From contig NC_135722.1 of NCBI RefSeq assembly GCF_964656455.1, positions 92,127,313-92,191,312 of the forward strand: a stretch of 64,000 nt of DNA, read 5' to 3'. The position numbers and the translations under genes were made by a program. The notes below the pieces were generated by a model. The model saw only the letters and a list, made by a program, of their open reading frames with translations. It had not been told where the DNA came from and searched no databases. This DNA is from Halichoerus grypus (taxonomy: Eukaryota > Chordata > Mammalia > Carnivora > Phocidae). This document shows positions 44,741 through 56,860 of this stretch, in pieces (within the stretch, counting starts at the first letter, position 1; the number at the start of each line of letters is the position of its first letter).

Positions 44741-44876
44741 TAGCTCACAGTTTTATTTTTTTAAATTTAAATTCAATTAATTAACATATCAGTGTATTAT
44801 TAGTTTCAGTGGTAGAGTTCAGTGATTCATCAGTCTTATATAATACCCAGCGCTCATTACATAGCTCGACAGTTTT
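44741..44876 (-). mobile_element. Short older L1 3' insertion
   Basis: About 107 bp of antisense L1 3' terminus ('aattcaattaattaacatat', 'ttagtttcagtggtagag', 'atacccagcgctcattac'). The TSD TAGCTCACAGTTTT (44741-44754) is repeated as TAGCTCGACAGTTTT (44862-44876), with one indel. Confidence 0.83.
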
Positions 44877-45812
44877 CAAGGGACTTTACTCTGCTGAGGG
44901 ATTTGCCTTTGCTTAAGGCTCAGCACTAGCAGTGTGGCCCCTAGAGAAGTGAATGGACACCTGCACAAAATTATTCATTCACCTTTGAACAAATCTGCCA
45001 TATATTACACTTATGCAGGTTAGAATTCCACTTTTTGGAAGCTTTAGACTCATAGCCATTTGCTGGGATCTTATTAGTTAAAAGTTATGCATAAACTATA
45101 ACCTATACAAATATTGCAAAATAAGTGTGACTTTGTGTCACTGAGTCAAAATCCCCTCTTTATCAAAATCCCAAAACTCCTAGGTACGCTTTTGCTCCAA
45201 AATCTACTTTTCCTGTTAAATTCTTCATAACTGTGATCCAATATACAAGATACAGTAGTTTGAGAAAGTAAAATAATATAGCACTTGTTCTTCACTAATA
45301 GAAAAGGTAAATAAACAATCTGTCAAGTGAAGACCGAAATATCTTTACTACATCTTTATTATTGGTAAAGGTATATTTACCTTTTGGGGCAAGCAAACTT
45401 TTTAAAACTAAGCTCTAGAATCAGGCAAACTTACTACTCTAACCACAGAAAGTGCGGGATTTCTGCAGGTCTCTACCTAGAGGTCAGATTGCATGAGAAA
45501 GAGTAACCAAGAATATATTCTTTCTGAATGTATACAAACTTTCAAAAAGAAAGGAATAGTTTCTCCTTTGAAATTCATCACTCAGATAAGTCATTCCAGC
45601 TCTCAAGGAGGAGTGACCTAGGGTGTGAAGTGGGTCTGGAGTGTTAAAGTAATAGATTTTCCTCCACCTGGATGCGAACATCAAGAATGAGGGAGGGGTG
45701 TCTCATCCCCCTTTGATGGACTACAGGAATTTAGAAAAAAACACATTCCAATCAAGTCAGGGGGGAAAAAGGCAAGTCTATGTTGAATACAAATAGAATC
45801 AAGAAATAAGAT
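44877..45812. other. Intergenic, nothing recognised
   Basis: No gene or repeat that I can name. Confidence 0.5.
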
Positions 45813-46034
45813 TCAAAATTAGGGGCGCCTGGGTGGCTCAGTTGGTTAAGCGACTGCCTTCGGCTCAGGTCATGATCCTGGAGTCCCGGGATCAAGTCCC
45901 GCATCGGGCTCCCTGCTCGGCAGGGAGTCTGCTTCTCCCTCTGACCCTCCCCCCTCTCATGTGCTCTCTCTCATTCTTTCTCTCTCAAATAAATAAATAA
46001 AATCTTTAAAAAAAAAAAAAAAAAACAAAATTAA
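45813..46034 (+). mobile_element. Can-SINE (sense)
   Basis: Sense SINE with head 'ggggcgcctgggtggctcagttgg' and tail AAATAAATAAATAAAATCTTT plus a long A-run. The flanks CAAAATTA at about 45814 and 46026 are a short TSD. Confidence 0.92.
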
Positions 46035-46079
46035 ATTATGACAGAAATTCTAAGTAAGTCTTATGAAAAATGACAGAAG

Positions 46080-46700
46080 ACCCTTTTTATGCTTAAAAAC
46101 ATTTATTTGTAAACTTATTAGGATGATTCTTACTCCAGAAGGAAAAGTCAGAACCAATAGAAAAGAACAAAAGGATTTTAGCTGACCAAAATAAAAATAT
46201 GTAAAATCTCCTTATAAATTCATATAAAAAAGATTAATACTCCATAGAAAAGTAGTCAAAAATTATTCAGTGAACAAATATAAAAAAATATATGAATGCA
46301 AATTAGTACATTAAACTTGTCCAACTCTATTAGTTATAAAAATTCAAATAAAACAATCATAATATGCATGCTTAAATATCTATATTGATTTCTATAAGAC
46401 AGTTTGGTAGTATGTATTAAATATATTGAATTGTAAATTCTTTGTGGGATTTTACCAAGTTATGGAATTTTTAGGCATGTATGCTTAAAAAATAAAAGTC
46501 ATATTGGCAAAGATAGAGCTACAATATTTATTGCTGTGCTATTGATAATCGCAAAAATAAATTGAATTAAATGACTTTCAGAGATATAAGCTGAAATAAA
46601 ATACGGTATATACAATAGAAAACAAAAGCAGTCATAAAACAATACTTAGTGACATGAATCGTATCCAATGTATATTGAAATTTAAAAAGACATGCATGGC
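46080..46700 (+). repeat. Ancient L1-like fragment (sense)
   Basis: Very diverged. 'atgcaaattagtacattaaac', 'tataagacagtttggtagtatg' and 'tttattgctgtgctattgataatcgcaaaa' recall L1 ORF2-end phrases. The family is uncertain. Confidence 0.5.
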
Positions 46701-46989
46701 AAATGGCATGCATATACATAACTCACTAGGATAAAAAAAATCCCTAACGCATTAACATTCTTTCTTATTTCTTTCCAACTACAATAATCATTTAGCATGC
46801 AAATGAATAAGGATAATATTCGAAGGATGATTTAAAAGTCATTTTTGTCTGTGTCTGTGTTGAGTGCAGGGTATTGAAGAAGTCTTATCTTCTACTCCAA
46901 GCGTTTTTGGACATTCTTCCACTTCATCTCATGAATTTTTATATATGTATATATACAAAATGCACTAAGAATACAACTCCTTGGATTTT

Positions 46990-47720
46990 TAATTATGTTT
47001 ATACTTATTTAGTGACTATCCAGATAAAGATATGAATAGAACATTAGCATCACACCTAAAGGCTTTCTCCTATTTTTTCCCAGTCAGTATCCACTTTCTT
47101 CCAAGAGGCAGCACTAGTACAACTGGATAATTTTCTTGCCTTATTTTGAACTTCATATAAATGGAATCATACAGTATATCTTCTTGTGTCTAGCTTATAT
47201 TACTCAAGAATTTTTCTAAAAACTTATCCATGTTGTGGCTGTTTGTATAGTCTCCATTGTATGAATAAAACACATTTTATTTACCCATTCTCTTGTAATG
47301 TGTTCAGTTTGGAACTATTATGATTAAGCTTCTATGAATATACTTTTACTTGTCTTTTGGTTGATATATATATCCTCATTTCTTTTGTGTTTATATCTAC
47401 AGCTGGGTATATGTCTCCTGGCTTATATAGTAGGTTATTTAACTTTAGAAAATTTTTACATTTAGAAAACAATGCCAAACTGTTTGCCAAAGTGGTTGGT
47501 AATGGCCATATTGCCACCAGCAATGTATGCAACTTCCAGCTACACTCCAGATCCTTGTCAACACATAGTATTGTGAGTCTTCACAATTTTAGCCTTTTTG
47601 GTGAATATGTCACAGTATCTCATTATATGCAGTCCCCTAATGTCTAATCATGTTGCAAATGTCACCATATATTATTTGGCTATTTGGCTATACTTTTTTC
47701 ATTACAAAGTATTTTGTCCA
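46990..47720 (-). repeat. Ancient L1 fragment (antisense)
   Basis: 'atatggaatcatacagtatatc', 'atccatgttgtggctgtttgtatag', 'ttacccattctcttgtaatgtg' and 'agctgggtatatgtctcctggc' are antisense L1M-type 3' phrases. The frame at 47357-47647 derives from it and is not a gene. Confidence 0.75.
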
Positions 47721-47729
47721 GAACTTTGG

Positions 47730-49470
47730 GGTAGATGAGATAATGATACCAGCTTACATTTGAATCTCTCGTTATGCACTCGTCAAAGGTATATAGATCA
47801 ACAACAGAACAGGTAAAACCACATAAACACTACACCTTCAGCACAGCTAGGTGATAGAGAGCACTACCAACTTCAAATTATCTGTAGAAAAGATGACACT
47901 AGATTCCAGCAAAGATATTGGTCCCTGAAAATTAAAAAGTCCATCTTAACTACAAAAAATACGGGAAAAGTAGACCTGCTAGACCAGAACATTGACAATA
48001 GGAAAGAAATCTAAAAGGTGCACACAATATACAAGATGTGATCTTAGAGAAGTAACATTTCTAGGAGAGAAGAAGATTAAATGAAGGAAGAGATAGCTTT
48101 TGGAGTCTAGATAGAATGGAGAAAAGAAAAGCAAGCAGAGAAAATCCTGAAATAAAATAAATATAAAAGAAAGCCCAAAGAAGAAGGACACACAATCTCT
48201 TTCCCTTTGCCTCTCCCGCAGAAAGGAGACAACCATAAAGGAAACTACATGCCCCTATACCTACAGAAGAGAGCATGGATGAACGAAGATTATAGGAAAT
48301 TATCTCAAAGAGTAAACCTTGTCCACAAAATGCATATGAAGATCTACCACAGGCAAAACTCGCCTATGGTAAGAGAGATATGAACAGTAGTGATTTCGTG
48401 GTGGGGGTATTGTAAGTCCACAGAAAAGAAGCAACAAAGCCAAATAAAAAGAAGAAATTATTAGAGGGTAGAAAAAACATAATTTAAAAATCAAAATCAT
48501 AATGATTTTAGAAAAACAAATTAAAAGTATAAGTAGATGGCTAAATTAATCAAGATAAAAGAGAATATATAAATATGCAAAGTAAAAAAGGTGAAAGACG
48601 AACCATTAAAACAGAAGCAATTAAAGTAAACCATGAGAAAAAAATTTGATACCATTTTTTTAAGATTTCATTTATTTGTCAGAGACAGCACGTGAGCACA
48701 AGCAGGGGGACCTGCAGGCAGAGGGAGAAGCAGGCTCCCTGCCCAGCAAGGAGCCCGATGCGGGACTCCCAGGGCCCTGGGATCATGACGTGAGCTGAAG
48801 ACAGACGCTTAACTGGTTGAGCCACCCAGGCATCCCCCAAATTTGATATCATTATAAAAATAAGCTTTAAAACTTAGTTAAAATGGCTAGTTTTCTAGAA
48901 AAATACAGTTTACCATAATTGTATTGCCAGCAATGGTAATATAGATCAATTTCCATTAAAGATTAAAGTTATCAATAAACTACCCCAGAGAAAAATACCA
49001 GACCCATATTGTTTCAAAGGGCAATTCCAGACAACCTTCAAAAGCAAAATAGTCTCAATGCTTAAAAAAAAAATCTGGAGAATACAAATAAGGAAAAATT
49101 TCCAAAATTTTTTATGAAGAAAGTAATTCATGATACCTAGAACAGATAAGAACAAAAAATAATATTATGAAGAAATAACATTTGAGAATATCAAAGCAAA
49201 AATACTAAATACTGTATTTCTAAACAGAATCCAGCACCAGAATATGAAAATAATGTGCCCTGACCAAATAGGATTTATTACAAAAATGGAGGGTTTTCCA
49301 ATATTAGGATTCTATACTATATTATACTATAATAATAAACTATACTCTAATACTATACTATACTAATATATAATAAACAAGTGTAAGAAAAGAGAAAAAA
49401 ACATAAAATTTCAGTAAATCTGAAAAAGCCATTGACAAAGTTCACATTTAGATTAGAATGGCATGTTTCT
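47730..49470 (+). repeat. Old L1, 5' region to RT domain (sense)
   Basis: Positions 47730-48640 resemble an L1 5' UTR/ORF1-side region. From 48860 on the sequence is decayed ORF2 RT, with the cognate of NRIQ-(C)PDQIGFI readable at about 49228-49275. It is interrupted by the SINE at 48642-48852. No open frame remains. The 5' assignment is weaker than the RT part. Confidence 0.55.
48642..48852 (-). mobile_element. Can-SINE (antisense) inside old L1
   Basis: Antisense SINE, slightly shortened. The 14-bp TSD AAATTTGATACCAT (48642-48655) and AAATTTGATATCAT (48839-48852) has one mismatch. Confidence 0.92.
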
Positions 49471-49544
49471 TTTAAGAAACAGAAGGGGAAGTTAGTTAAA
49501 GAGAAAGAAGCACACTACGACCATGACCTTTACTGCTTCTGATT

Positions 49545-50350
49545 GCTACCCTGCGGTGCTCCATACCTCTTCCCCATGACTTTTCTCAACACATCCTTCT
49601 CTCTCAAACTATAGCTCAAGGGATTCAGCTATAGATCAGTAAGGATCGCAGTGGTATAGAACACGGAGGCAACCTTCTCCTGAGCCATGTTGCTGCTACT
49701 GGAGATTGGCTTAAAATGCGTAAGTATGATGGATTCATAAAAGTTTCCAGCAGCTGTGAATGAGAGCTGCAGGTACTAAAAGCTTTGGACCTGCCTGCAG
49801 CTGAGGGTTTTCAAAGAATGCTAGAGAGGGGTGCCTGGGTGGCTCAGTTAGTTGAGCAGCTGACTCTTGATTTTGGCTTAGGTCATGATCTCAGGGTCGT
49901 GGGATCTAGCCCCTCCTGGGGCTCCATGCTCAGTGTGGAGTCTGCTTGTGCCTCTCCCGCTGCCCCTCCACCCGCTTGTGCTCTCTCTTTCTCTCTCTCA
50001 AATAAATAAATAATAAAAATCTTAAAAAATTTTTAAGTCTTCTAAAAAATTTTTAAAAAAGAATGTTGGAGAACACAAAAATGTAAGAGATAATGACAGT
50101 CGCTGTTGCCAAGAGATTGAATTCACCTAGAGGTATCATGAGGAGCTCGTTTAGGTAGGTGCTGGAGCAGGAGAGTGTTAGGAGGGGAAATATGTCACAG
50201 AAGTAATGGTGGATTATATTTCCCCACAGGAGGAAAGCCTGATCATAGAGATCATGTGGGCTACAGCTCCTAACCCTGCCACCATATAGACCCCAGCTAC
50301 CAACACATTATGTACATTTCGGGACAAGATGAAATTGTAGTAACTATTCT
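49545..50350 (-). pseudogene. OR pseudogene remnant split by SINE
   Basis: On the minus strand, OR homology starts near 50350 (intracellular loop 2 region, '[18 protein letters not shown]'). It continues through '[26 protein letters not shown]' near 50235-50160 and '[12 protein letters not shown]' near 50070. After a SINE interruption it resumes with the [19 protein letters not shown] region near 49775, 'MAQEKVASVFYTTAIL' near 49690 and 'LNPLSYSLREKDVLRKVMGKR' near 49630-49555. TM1-TM3 are missing and several stops and frameshifts are present. It is OR8-type by motif wording, but the subfamily is unresolved. Confidence 0.88.
49815..50070 (+). mobile_element. Can-SINE inserted in OR pseudogene
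   Basis: Sense SINE ('ggggtgcctgggtggctcagttag', AAATAAATAAATAATAAAAATC tail) lies within the minus-strand OR remnant. The flanks AAGAATGCTAGAGA (about 49815-49828) and AAGAATGTTGGAGA (about 50059-50072) form a TSD with two differences. The insertion is therefore old, probably after the receptor was already non-functional. Confidence 0.88.
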
Positions 50351-50717
50351 CTCCTTCAATTTATCTACTGATTGTTTTAATACCATCAGTTCTGTTTTAA
50401 TGCTGCACTTACTCTTCAGTGTAGTAAAAAGTTAAGGAGACGATATATAGTGGTATCCTCTCTCATTTTTCAGCACAACCCATTTCCTGGCTCAACAATC
50501 TAGAAAAACACAACAAATGACAGCAACAATTACTGAAAAACAAAACAAAAATTCCTGGCATATTACACAAGGAACAGATGACAGCGTTTTATTTTATCCA
50601 GGCAATTCTACTGATATTTTCTTTTTTAGAATCACTTAATTTTTACAAAAATAATTTATACTAATTTTAAAGACATTCAAATAAGATAAAAGTAAAATAG
50701 AAGAGCAGTAAAAGTTA

Positions 50718-50924
50718 TCTCACATTTTTTAAAGATTTTTTAAATTTATTTGAGAGAGAAAGAGAGAGCAAGAGCACGGGGAAGGGCAGAGGGAGAGGGA
50801 CAAGCAGATTCCCCACTGAGAAGGGAGCCCAATGTGGGGCTTGATCCCAGGACCCTGAGATCATGACCTGAGCCGAAGGCAGATGCTTAACGACTGAGCC
50901 ACCCAGGTGCCCCTCTCACATTTT
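50718..50924 (-). mobile_element. Can-SINE (antisense) with TSD
   Basis: Antisense SINE ending 'ctgagccacccaggtgcccc'. The 11-bp TSD TCTCACATTTT is at 50718-50728 and 50914-50924. Confidence 0.92.
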
Positions 50925-53464
50925 ATTACACACACACATATATTTAGTAAAATACCAGTAAGTAATCATATATAGAGGGACAAATAGCCACATAGATATA
51001 CGGAAGAACAGATCAAAATCATTTTATTGAAATGGTTTTGTGCTACACAAACTTTTATAAACAAAAATATTATATAACTTTTCATCATCATAGAAGAAGC
51101 AAAATAACCCAATTTTAAATGGAAGAAATTGCTTAGCTTCTGATCATTATAACCTATGTGATATACCTGTGATGTTATGGAAGTTTCATGTCTCGTGTGA
51201 ACAAGATACCTGCTGTCTCTTTAGAAAGAGAAGAGGTGTTCTTAGGTATGTGCCCTAGTCCTTGACAAAAATTGATGGTTTCATCTGTTTTGTTCACTTG
51301 TCTTAACTTTCCTTCCTTCCTTTATTTTCTCTGCAATGGTTGAAGTTACCACGTGGTATCTTTTCTTTCCTCATTCCCAATGTAGTCAGTTCTGTATATC
51401 TCTGATATACATAGTGTGTGAATTCACATGGAATCCTCTTCCAGATCATCTGAGAGCTATTCGTTCTCCACTTTGAGGTGTAATTTAAGGACTTGTTATG
51501 TTTTTATCCACTTTAACTGGGAGTGTGGGGACAGATGGAGGAAAGAATTTTGTGTGTACCTCATATTTAATGAACAGGGTCTTGTGCTTTTTCCTGAGAT
51601 TTTATGTGTTGAGTCAGAATTCACTCCACCTACTCAAGAGAGGAAGTTATGCCCATTGGGATAGTCTTAGAATTCAGCTCATTGCTAAAATTGAGTATGG
51701 AACTCTGGAGAGTTTGCTTCCATTAATAAAGCACTTCTTAAATTGGAGTTTATGGGTCTGAAAACTTGGATAGGAAGTTTATTTTCACTAATCTCTAAAT
51801 TAAAATTTAACATTACCTTCAAGTCAGAATCTTAGTAACTGATCATGTTAAAATATGTATTTATCTATGATTTTGTTATCAACAGAATCACATATATTTT
51901 CCTATCACATAAAGTTGTACCTATGTCAAAGGGGTTCTTAGGATGAAATGGAATACTGATCATGAACATTTATAACCATCACTACTTCAAATTATAGTAA
52001 TTATTAGATCTGCTACTAGATCCTGTGATTTAATTCACTAATGAAATCACAAATTTATTTTAAATATTTTGATGTCAATAGTTTAGTTTATTATAATGTT
52101 TAATCATATGTATTTTATACAGTTAGAAACATTATTCTAAGAAAGATTCTAACTCTTCATCTGGCCACCTAAATAATCTCTGATCCAAAAAAAGATTAGG
52201 AACCTCTACATTCGAGAGAGTCAGTACTGGTTGTATGTAATATCTCTTCTTAATCTCTTCCATGTATGTAATATCTCTTCCTAATGGTGATTTGTAGTCT
52301 CAGTCATAAAAGGAAGAGGAATATAGATTTGTCTTCAGCATCAGTCTGTTTATCTCAAAAATGATGGCATTAGTAAGAATTCCCACAATTTTGTGAATAC
52401 AGAAATTTCTATCACCATATTTTGATGTTCATTTCATGGATTTTTTTGAACTATTTTTTGTATTTTATTTTATATATTTATTTTATTTATATTTAGATCA
52501 GTAATTCTGTAATGTGTTTATTTATCATCCTTACTGGTAAGTCAGGTTCACATTTTTGTATCTTTCAATATTATGTAAATGGACACTATGGAACTTAAAC
52601 AGAAAGTAGCCTCATTCTTACATTTGGGGGTGGGAAGGAATGAGGAGCGCTATGAGAGAGTGAGTATGCAGAGTTGGGGAAACACTTGATATGAGACTTT
52701 GGAGAAGGGAAAATGTAGGGGGAAAGAAGTACCTTTCTGAGTCTCAGGTTTTATCACTAAGAAAATGATAAGTTGGATTAGATATGCTTTACTACCATTA
52801 TTGATCTGCATTATTTTTCTGGAATTTTCTGCATTTTGATAAACTAGGTAGGAAATTTTAAAGTGTTTAGGCATAGAGTAGAAACCTAGAAAATGTCATC
52901 TCCTTTATCTTCATATAATCTAAGTGAGGAAAATTACTTTATAAGAATTCCTTCTATTCTTTACTAATACAAAAATAACCAAGACCACATAGAATTTCTA
53001 TTGAGGATTCTTACCTAATTCAATTATTAGTATGGTCACTGCAATATTATGAGTTTCCAATTATATAATTTCTTTTAAATTAATTTGTTGATTTTTTTTG
53101 TGAAGAGCTTTCCCTTTTCTACTACTTTTATTTTATTGTCATTATTATTTTTGTATCAGTAAGGACCTGTAGATTTTCATAAGCCATCCATTTTGATGTT
53201 CAAATTGTCCTAAACTTGTCCAGAAGAAGCTCTTTCCTTTTGATGTATCTCCATAAATTTGGGGCACTTATTTATTCTATGGAATACAAAGTGATTCTAG
53301 GTTCATCTTGAATTTTAGGTACCCCCACCTTGGAATCGACCATTTCTCCATGAAGTCCTGGTTTCTTTCAGTGGGGTGTGATAGTTAGAAACCAAATTAT
53401 CATTGGATAATAGGCATGAACTTTATTACTTGGATTTCATTGCTTCTAGGCCCATTCATTGGAA
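50925..53464. other. Long AT-rich stretch, nothing recognised
   Basis: About 2.5 kb with no gene. A small duplication of 'atgtatgtaatatctcttc' occurs at about 52232-52285. The short frames at 51428-51761 are featureless. Confidence 0.5.
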
Positions 53465-54010
53465 AGAGTAAGAATAATCTATTAATCAGATCAGGTCATT
53501 CTTCTGTTCAAACCCTTCAACGGCTTCCTATTTCACTTACAGAACAATCAAACCTTTCAAACTTGCCTTAAGACCCTACAGATTTCACCTCCATCCCCCA
53601 CCATCCCTCTGATACCACCTTTCATGACTCTGCCCCTCCTTCACTCTCCTTGAAGCACACTCTCCAAACTACAGTTCCTTAAAAGTGCCCGAACATGCTC
53701 TTCTTTCAAAGATTATATTTGATGTTCTCTTTGCCTAAAGTTTTCTTCTTTCAGTCACATAGCTTGATTCCCTATTTCCTTCAGGTTTCTAGTAAATATT
53801 AGATTTCTCGTAGTCCGACCTCCATGTTTGAAAGAGCAAGTCTCTCCTCCCTCCAGTGCCCAACCCCCTCCTCTGCTTTAGTTTATTCCATAGCACTGAT
53901 CATCACTGGATATAGTACATATTTTCTTATTCATGGGTTCATGGGAGCAAACACTCCCAATGAAGATAGAAATTTTTGTTTTCTGGCCCATAGTTGCCCA
54001 GCAAATACTA
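53465..54010 (+). repeat. L2 LINE relic
   Basis: In sense order: 'cagatcaggtcattcttctgttcaaacccttcaacggcttccta', 'gaacatgctcttctttca', 'ttccttcaggtttct' and 'attccatagcactgatcatcactgg' are well-preserved L2 phrases. The overlapping frame at 53824 is not a gene. Confidence 0.78.
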
Positions 54011-54799
54011 TTGATTGACTGACTAAATGAATGAATTTTAATGGTGTATTGAGGCTCAGGGATTATTCTGAATGGTGGGAGAATTAATAGTGAATAATTA
54101 AGGGAGTCATCCAGAGGGAAGCCGTCTTGAGATCTAATAGAAAGGAGTCAAAGTATGCAATAATTTGGAAAGAAAATATGTAAATTAAAATTATAGTGAA
54201 AACTAAAAATTAGAAATCATTTTGTCGCTTTCTGCCATCCCTACCCAATCTTCACCCCATTTGACACCTCCACAAGACAAATCTTATTTTCAATGGTTCT
54301 AACAACAGCAAGAAGTCTTATGAAAATACTATTTCTTCTTGTTTACTAGCAACTAGATTCCCTTCAAATTCTACTAAGAAATGTCCATTGCTTCTGTAAC
54401 CCTCTTGTGTATTAAAATGCAAACTCCTGAGGGGATTTACACATTCAGCCATTATTAGACATTACAACTTTAAAATAGGTTTGATTAAGAAATTTTAGTT
54501 TAGCAAGGACAAATTACAGAAAGGAAGGTTTCTGATGTATATGTATTTAAACTAGGTAAGAGTGTAGGCTAGGAAGTCTGTTTCCTGAGTGGCTAGACTA
54601 GACATAGTCAAAGGATACTTGGTGTTGGGAGTAGGAGAACCTAAAAAGGAAGTGAAGGTCACCAAAAACAAATCATTCAGACATTTTAGTTTAAGATGGC
54701 CCTTGATTTGAAACTAATTGGTTACTCTTAAAAACAAGAATAAAACTTTAGATAAGATCTATGTTCAAAGCGGCTATCTCTTTTAAAAAGTGCTGTTTC
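54011..54799. other. Intergenic, nothing recognised
   Basis: 3' flank of the minus-strand OR unit. No gene or repeat is recognised. Confidence 0.5.
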
Positions 54800-55741
54800 C
54801 TATGCTGACCGAGAAAGTAACCCACCATTTAGAACTTTTTTAAGGGATTCTTTGACATCCTTGTTCCTAAGGCTGTAGATAAGGGGGTTAAGTATGGGAA
54901 TCACTGTGGTATAAAACACGGAAACCACCTTCTCCTGTGTTATGTCACTGGTAGATGGTTTAAAATATATGAAGATGATGGACCCATAGAAGACCCCAAC
55001 AGCTGCAAGGTGGGAGCTGCAGGTACTGAAAGCTTTGGATCTGCCTTCAGCTGAGCAGATGCATAAGATGCTAGAAAGAATGAAGGCATAAGAGATGAAG
55101 ATGGCTAAAGCACATGCAAATACATTGAATCCAACTAAAATCATCACCAAGAGTTCCTTGGTGTAGTCTCTCGAACAAGATATATTCAGAAGGGGAAGGA
55201 TGTCACAGAAGTAATGGTGGATGACATTAGTTCCACAGAAGGATCGACTAGATATGTAGCTGGTATGGACCAAGGCTCCAAAGGCACCCACTGTGTACAC
55301 ACTGGTGACCAGTAGAAAACAGATTCTGTGGGACATGGTGACATTGTAGAGCAAGGGGTTACAGATGACAACATAACGGTCATACGCCATTGCTGTCAGC
55401 ATGTAGGAGTCATCAATACCAAAGAAGCAGAAGAAAAAGAGCTGGGTCATGCATTCAGGAAAGGAGGTGAGATTCTTCTCTGAAACAAAGTTCAACAACA
55501 GCTTGGGAATTATGACAGTGGAGTAGCAGAGATCTATGAAGAACAAATTGCTGAGAAAATAATACATGGGCATGTGAAGCTGAGAACTGATTCTGATTTA
55601 AAAAATCAAGCCCAAATTTCCCACCACGCAGACCATATAGATCAATAGAAACAAGAAGAAGAGAGGGAGCTGGAGTCCTGGCTGGTCTGTTAACCCCTCA
55701 AGGATAAACTCAGTTACCAAAGAATGATTTCCTGTATCCAT
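54800..55741 (-). pseudogene. OR8-type receptor with one nonsense codon
   Basis: From ATG 55741 (minus) the frame reads [18 protein letters not shown] and continues colinearly for 313 codons to the stop at 54800, with a single TAA at codon 48 (55600-55598), just after TM1 GN (41-42). There is no frameshift. Downstream it keeps [33 protein letters not shown] and [19 protein letters not shown] leucine codon (TTA to TAA) is the simplest origin. An internal ATG at 55573 leaves a 257-aa frame lacking TM1, unlikely to work. A CAG acceptor (ending 55760) lies 18 nt before the ATG. It is a class II OR8-family member whose subfamily is not settled. Confidence 0.9.
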
Positions 55742-56470
55742 TCTCCCACTTGTGATAGGCTGAGGGGTTCAGGGAAGAGGTTCTTATTAGACACACATTG
55801 TCATCTGACAGAATTTAGTGATCCAAGATCTGATGAATGACATGAATTCTAACTGACACAGAATTTCCAGAAACCAAGAGACTAAAACCTACTTTCAGTT
55901 GCAGCTTTTATCAAGATGTTGATGGTTCATTTGGCTTCAGTGTTTATTACTCCCATGTCACATTTAGAAGTAAGACTCATTTTGTCTTCACAAATTGAAT
56001 TTTAGACTCTCCTAGAAATGGAAAATTGTGTTTCATTGTGTTATTCAGTCACCTTTAGAGAAACTACAGAGCTGCTGCCAGGCTTTGCTGGTTTTCAATC
56101 TGCAGCAACCTGTGTTCTCCTCTGATGTCTCAGAACTTAACCTCTCCCTCGCTGGCATCCCTTGGATTTCCTGCTTTGGCTTTGGCATCTTCAATTTGCT
56201 CATTCAGTCTTGGACCCCAGTCTCACAGAGCTTTGGTTTCCTCCAAGTTTTCCATCTCCATTCTGAGTTGCTGGTGTTGACTTTTCTTCCTTTTTCCCAT
56301 GTTATTACCCTGATAGGAGAGGAATGAAGGCATGCTGGAGATGGCAGGAACAGGGCAGGGCTAGAAGGAAAGCTGTTGTCAGGGGCTACAGGAAGAGAAG
56401 AACTAAGAGCAGTGACAGCAGGGGTTGCTTGCATTTACTGAGCCCCTATCATGTGGCAGTCACAATATTA
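55742..56470. other. Upstream of minus-strand OR; nothing clear
   Basis: Contains the splice acceptor of the OR (complement at about 55760-55780). The frame at 56028-56327 (99 aa) has no recognisable domain. There is no named repeat. Confidence 0.4.
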
Positions 56471-56477
56471 AGATCAT

Positions 56478-56685
56478 TTTTTTTTAAGATTGTATTTATT
56501 TGAGATATAGAGTGAGAACGAGAGAGATAGAGAGAGCACGAGCAGGGGGTAGGGCAGAGGGAGAGGGAGAAGCAGGGTCCCTGCTGAGCAGGGAGCCCGA
56601 TGTGGGACTCAATCCCAGGACCCTGGGATCATGACCTGAGCCGAAGGCAGATGCTTAACCGACTCAGCCACCCAGGCGCCCCTAG
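56478..56685 (-). mobile_element. Can-SINE (antisense)
   Basis: Antisense SINE from TTTTTTTTAAGATTGTATTTATTTG to 'ctcagccacccaggcgcccc'. Its TSD is not convincing. Confidence 0.9.
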
Positions 56686-56689
56686 ATAG

Positions 56690-56860
56690 TGTTATTATAT
56701 CCATTTTGTACATCAACTGAGAGACAGAGAGATTAAGTAAGTCCATGCCCTAAGTCATCAAACATGAAAACAGTACATTTCACTATTTTACAAATGAGTT
56801 TATGTAAATATTCCAAGCTTACACAGCTAGTAAGCATTGGAGCCAGAACTCATATCTTTG
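56690..56860 (+). repeat. MIR-like relic
   Basis: 'ccattttgtacatcaactgagagacagagagattaagtaag' and 'cttacacagctagtaagcattggagccagaact' follow MIR phrasing. Confidence 0.65.

Noticed and set aside
47357..47647. 96-aa frame
   Set aside because: Lies within antisense old L1 sequence.
56028..56327. 99-aa frame
   Set aside because: No recognisable domain. Opposite-strand frames overlap, and the length is within chance expectation for 64 kb.
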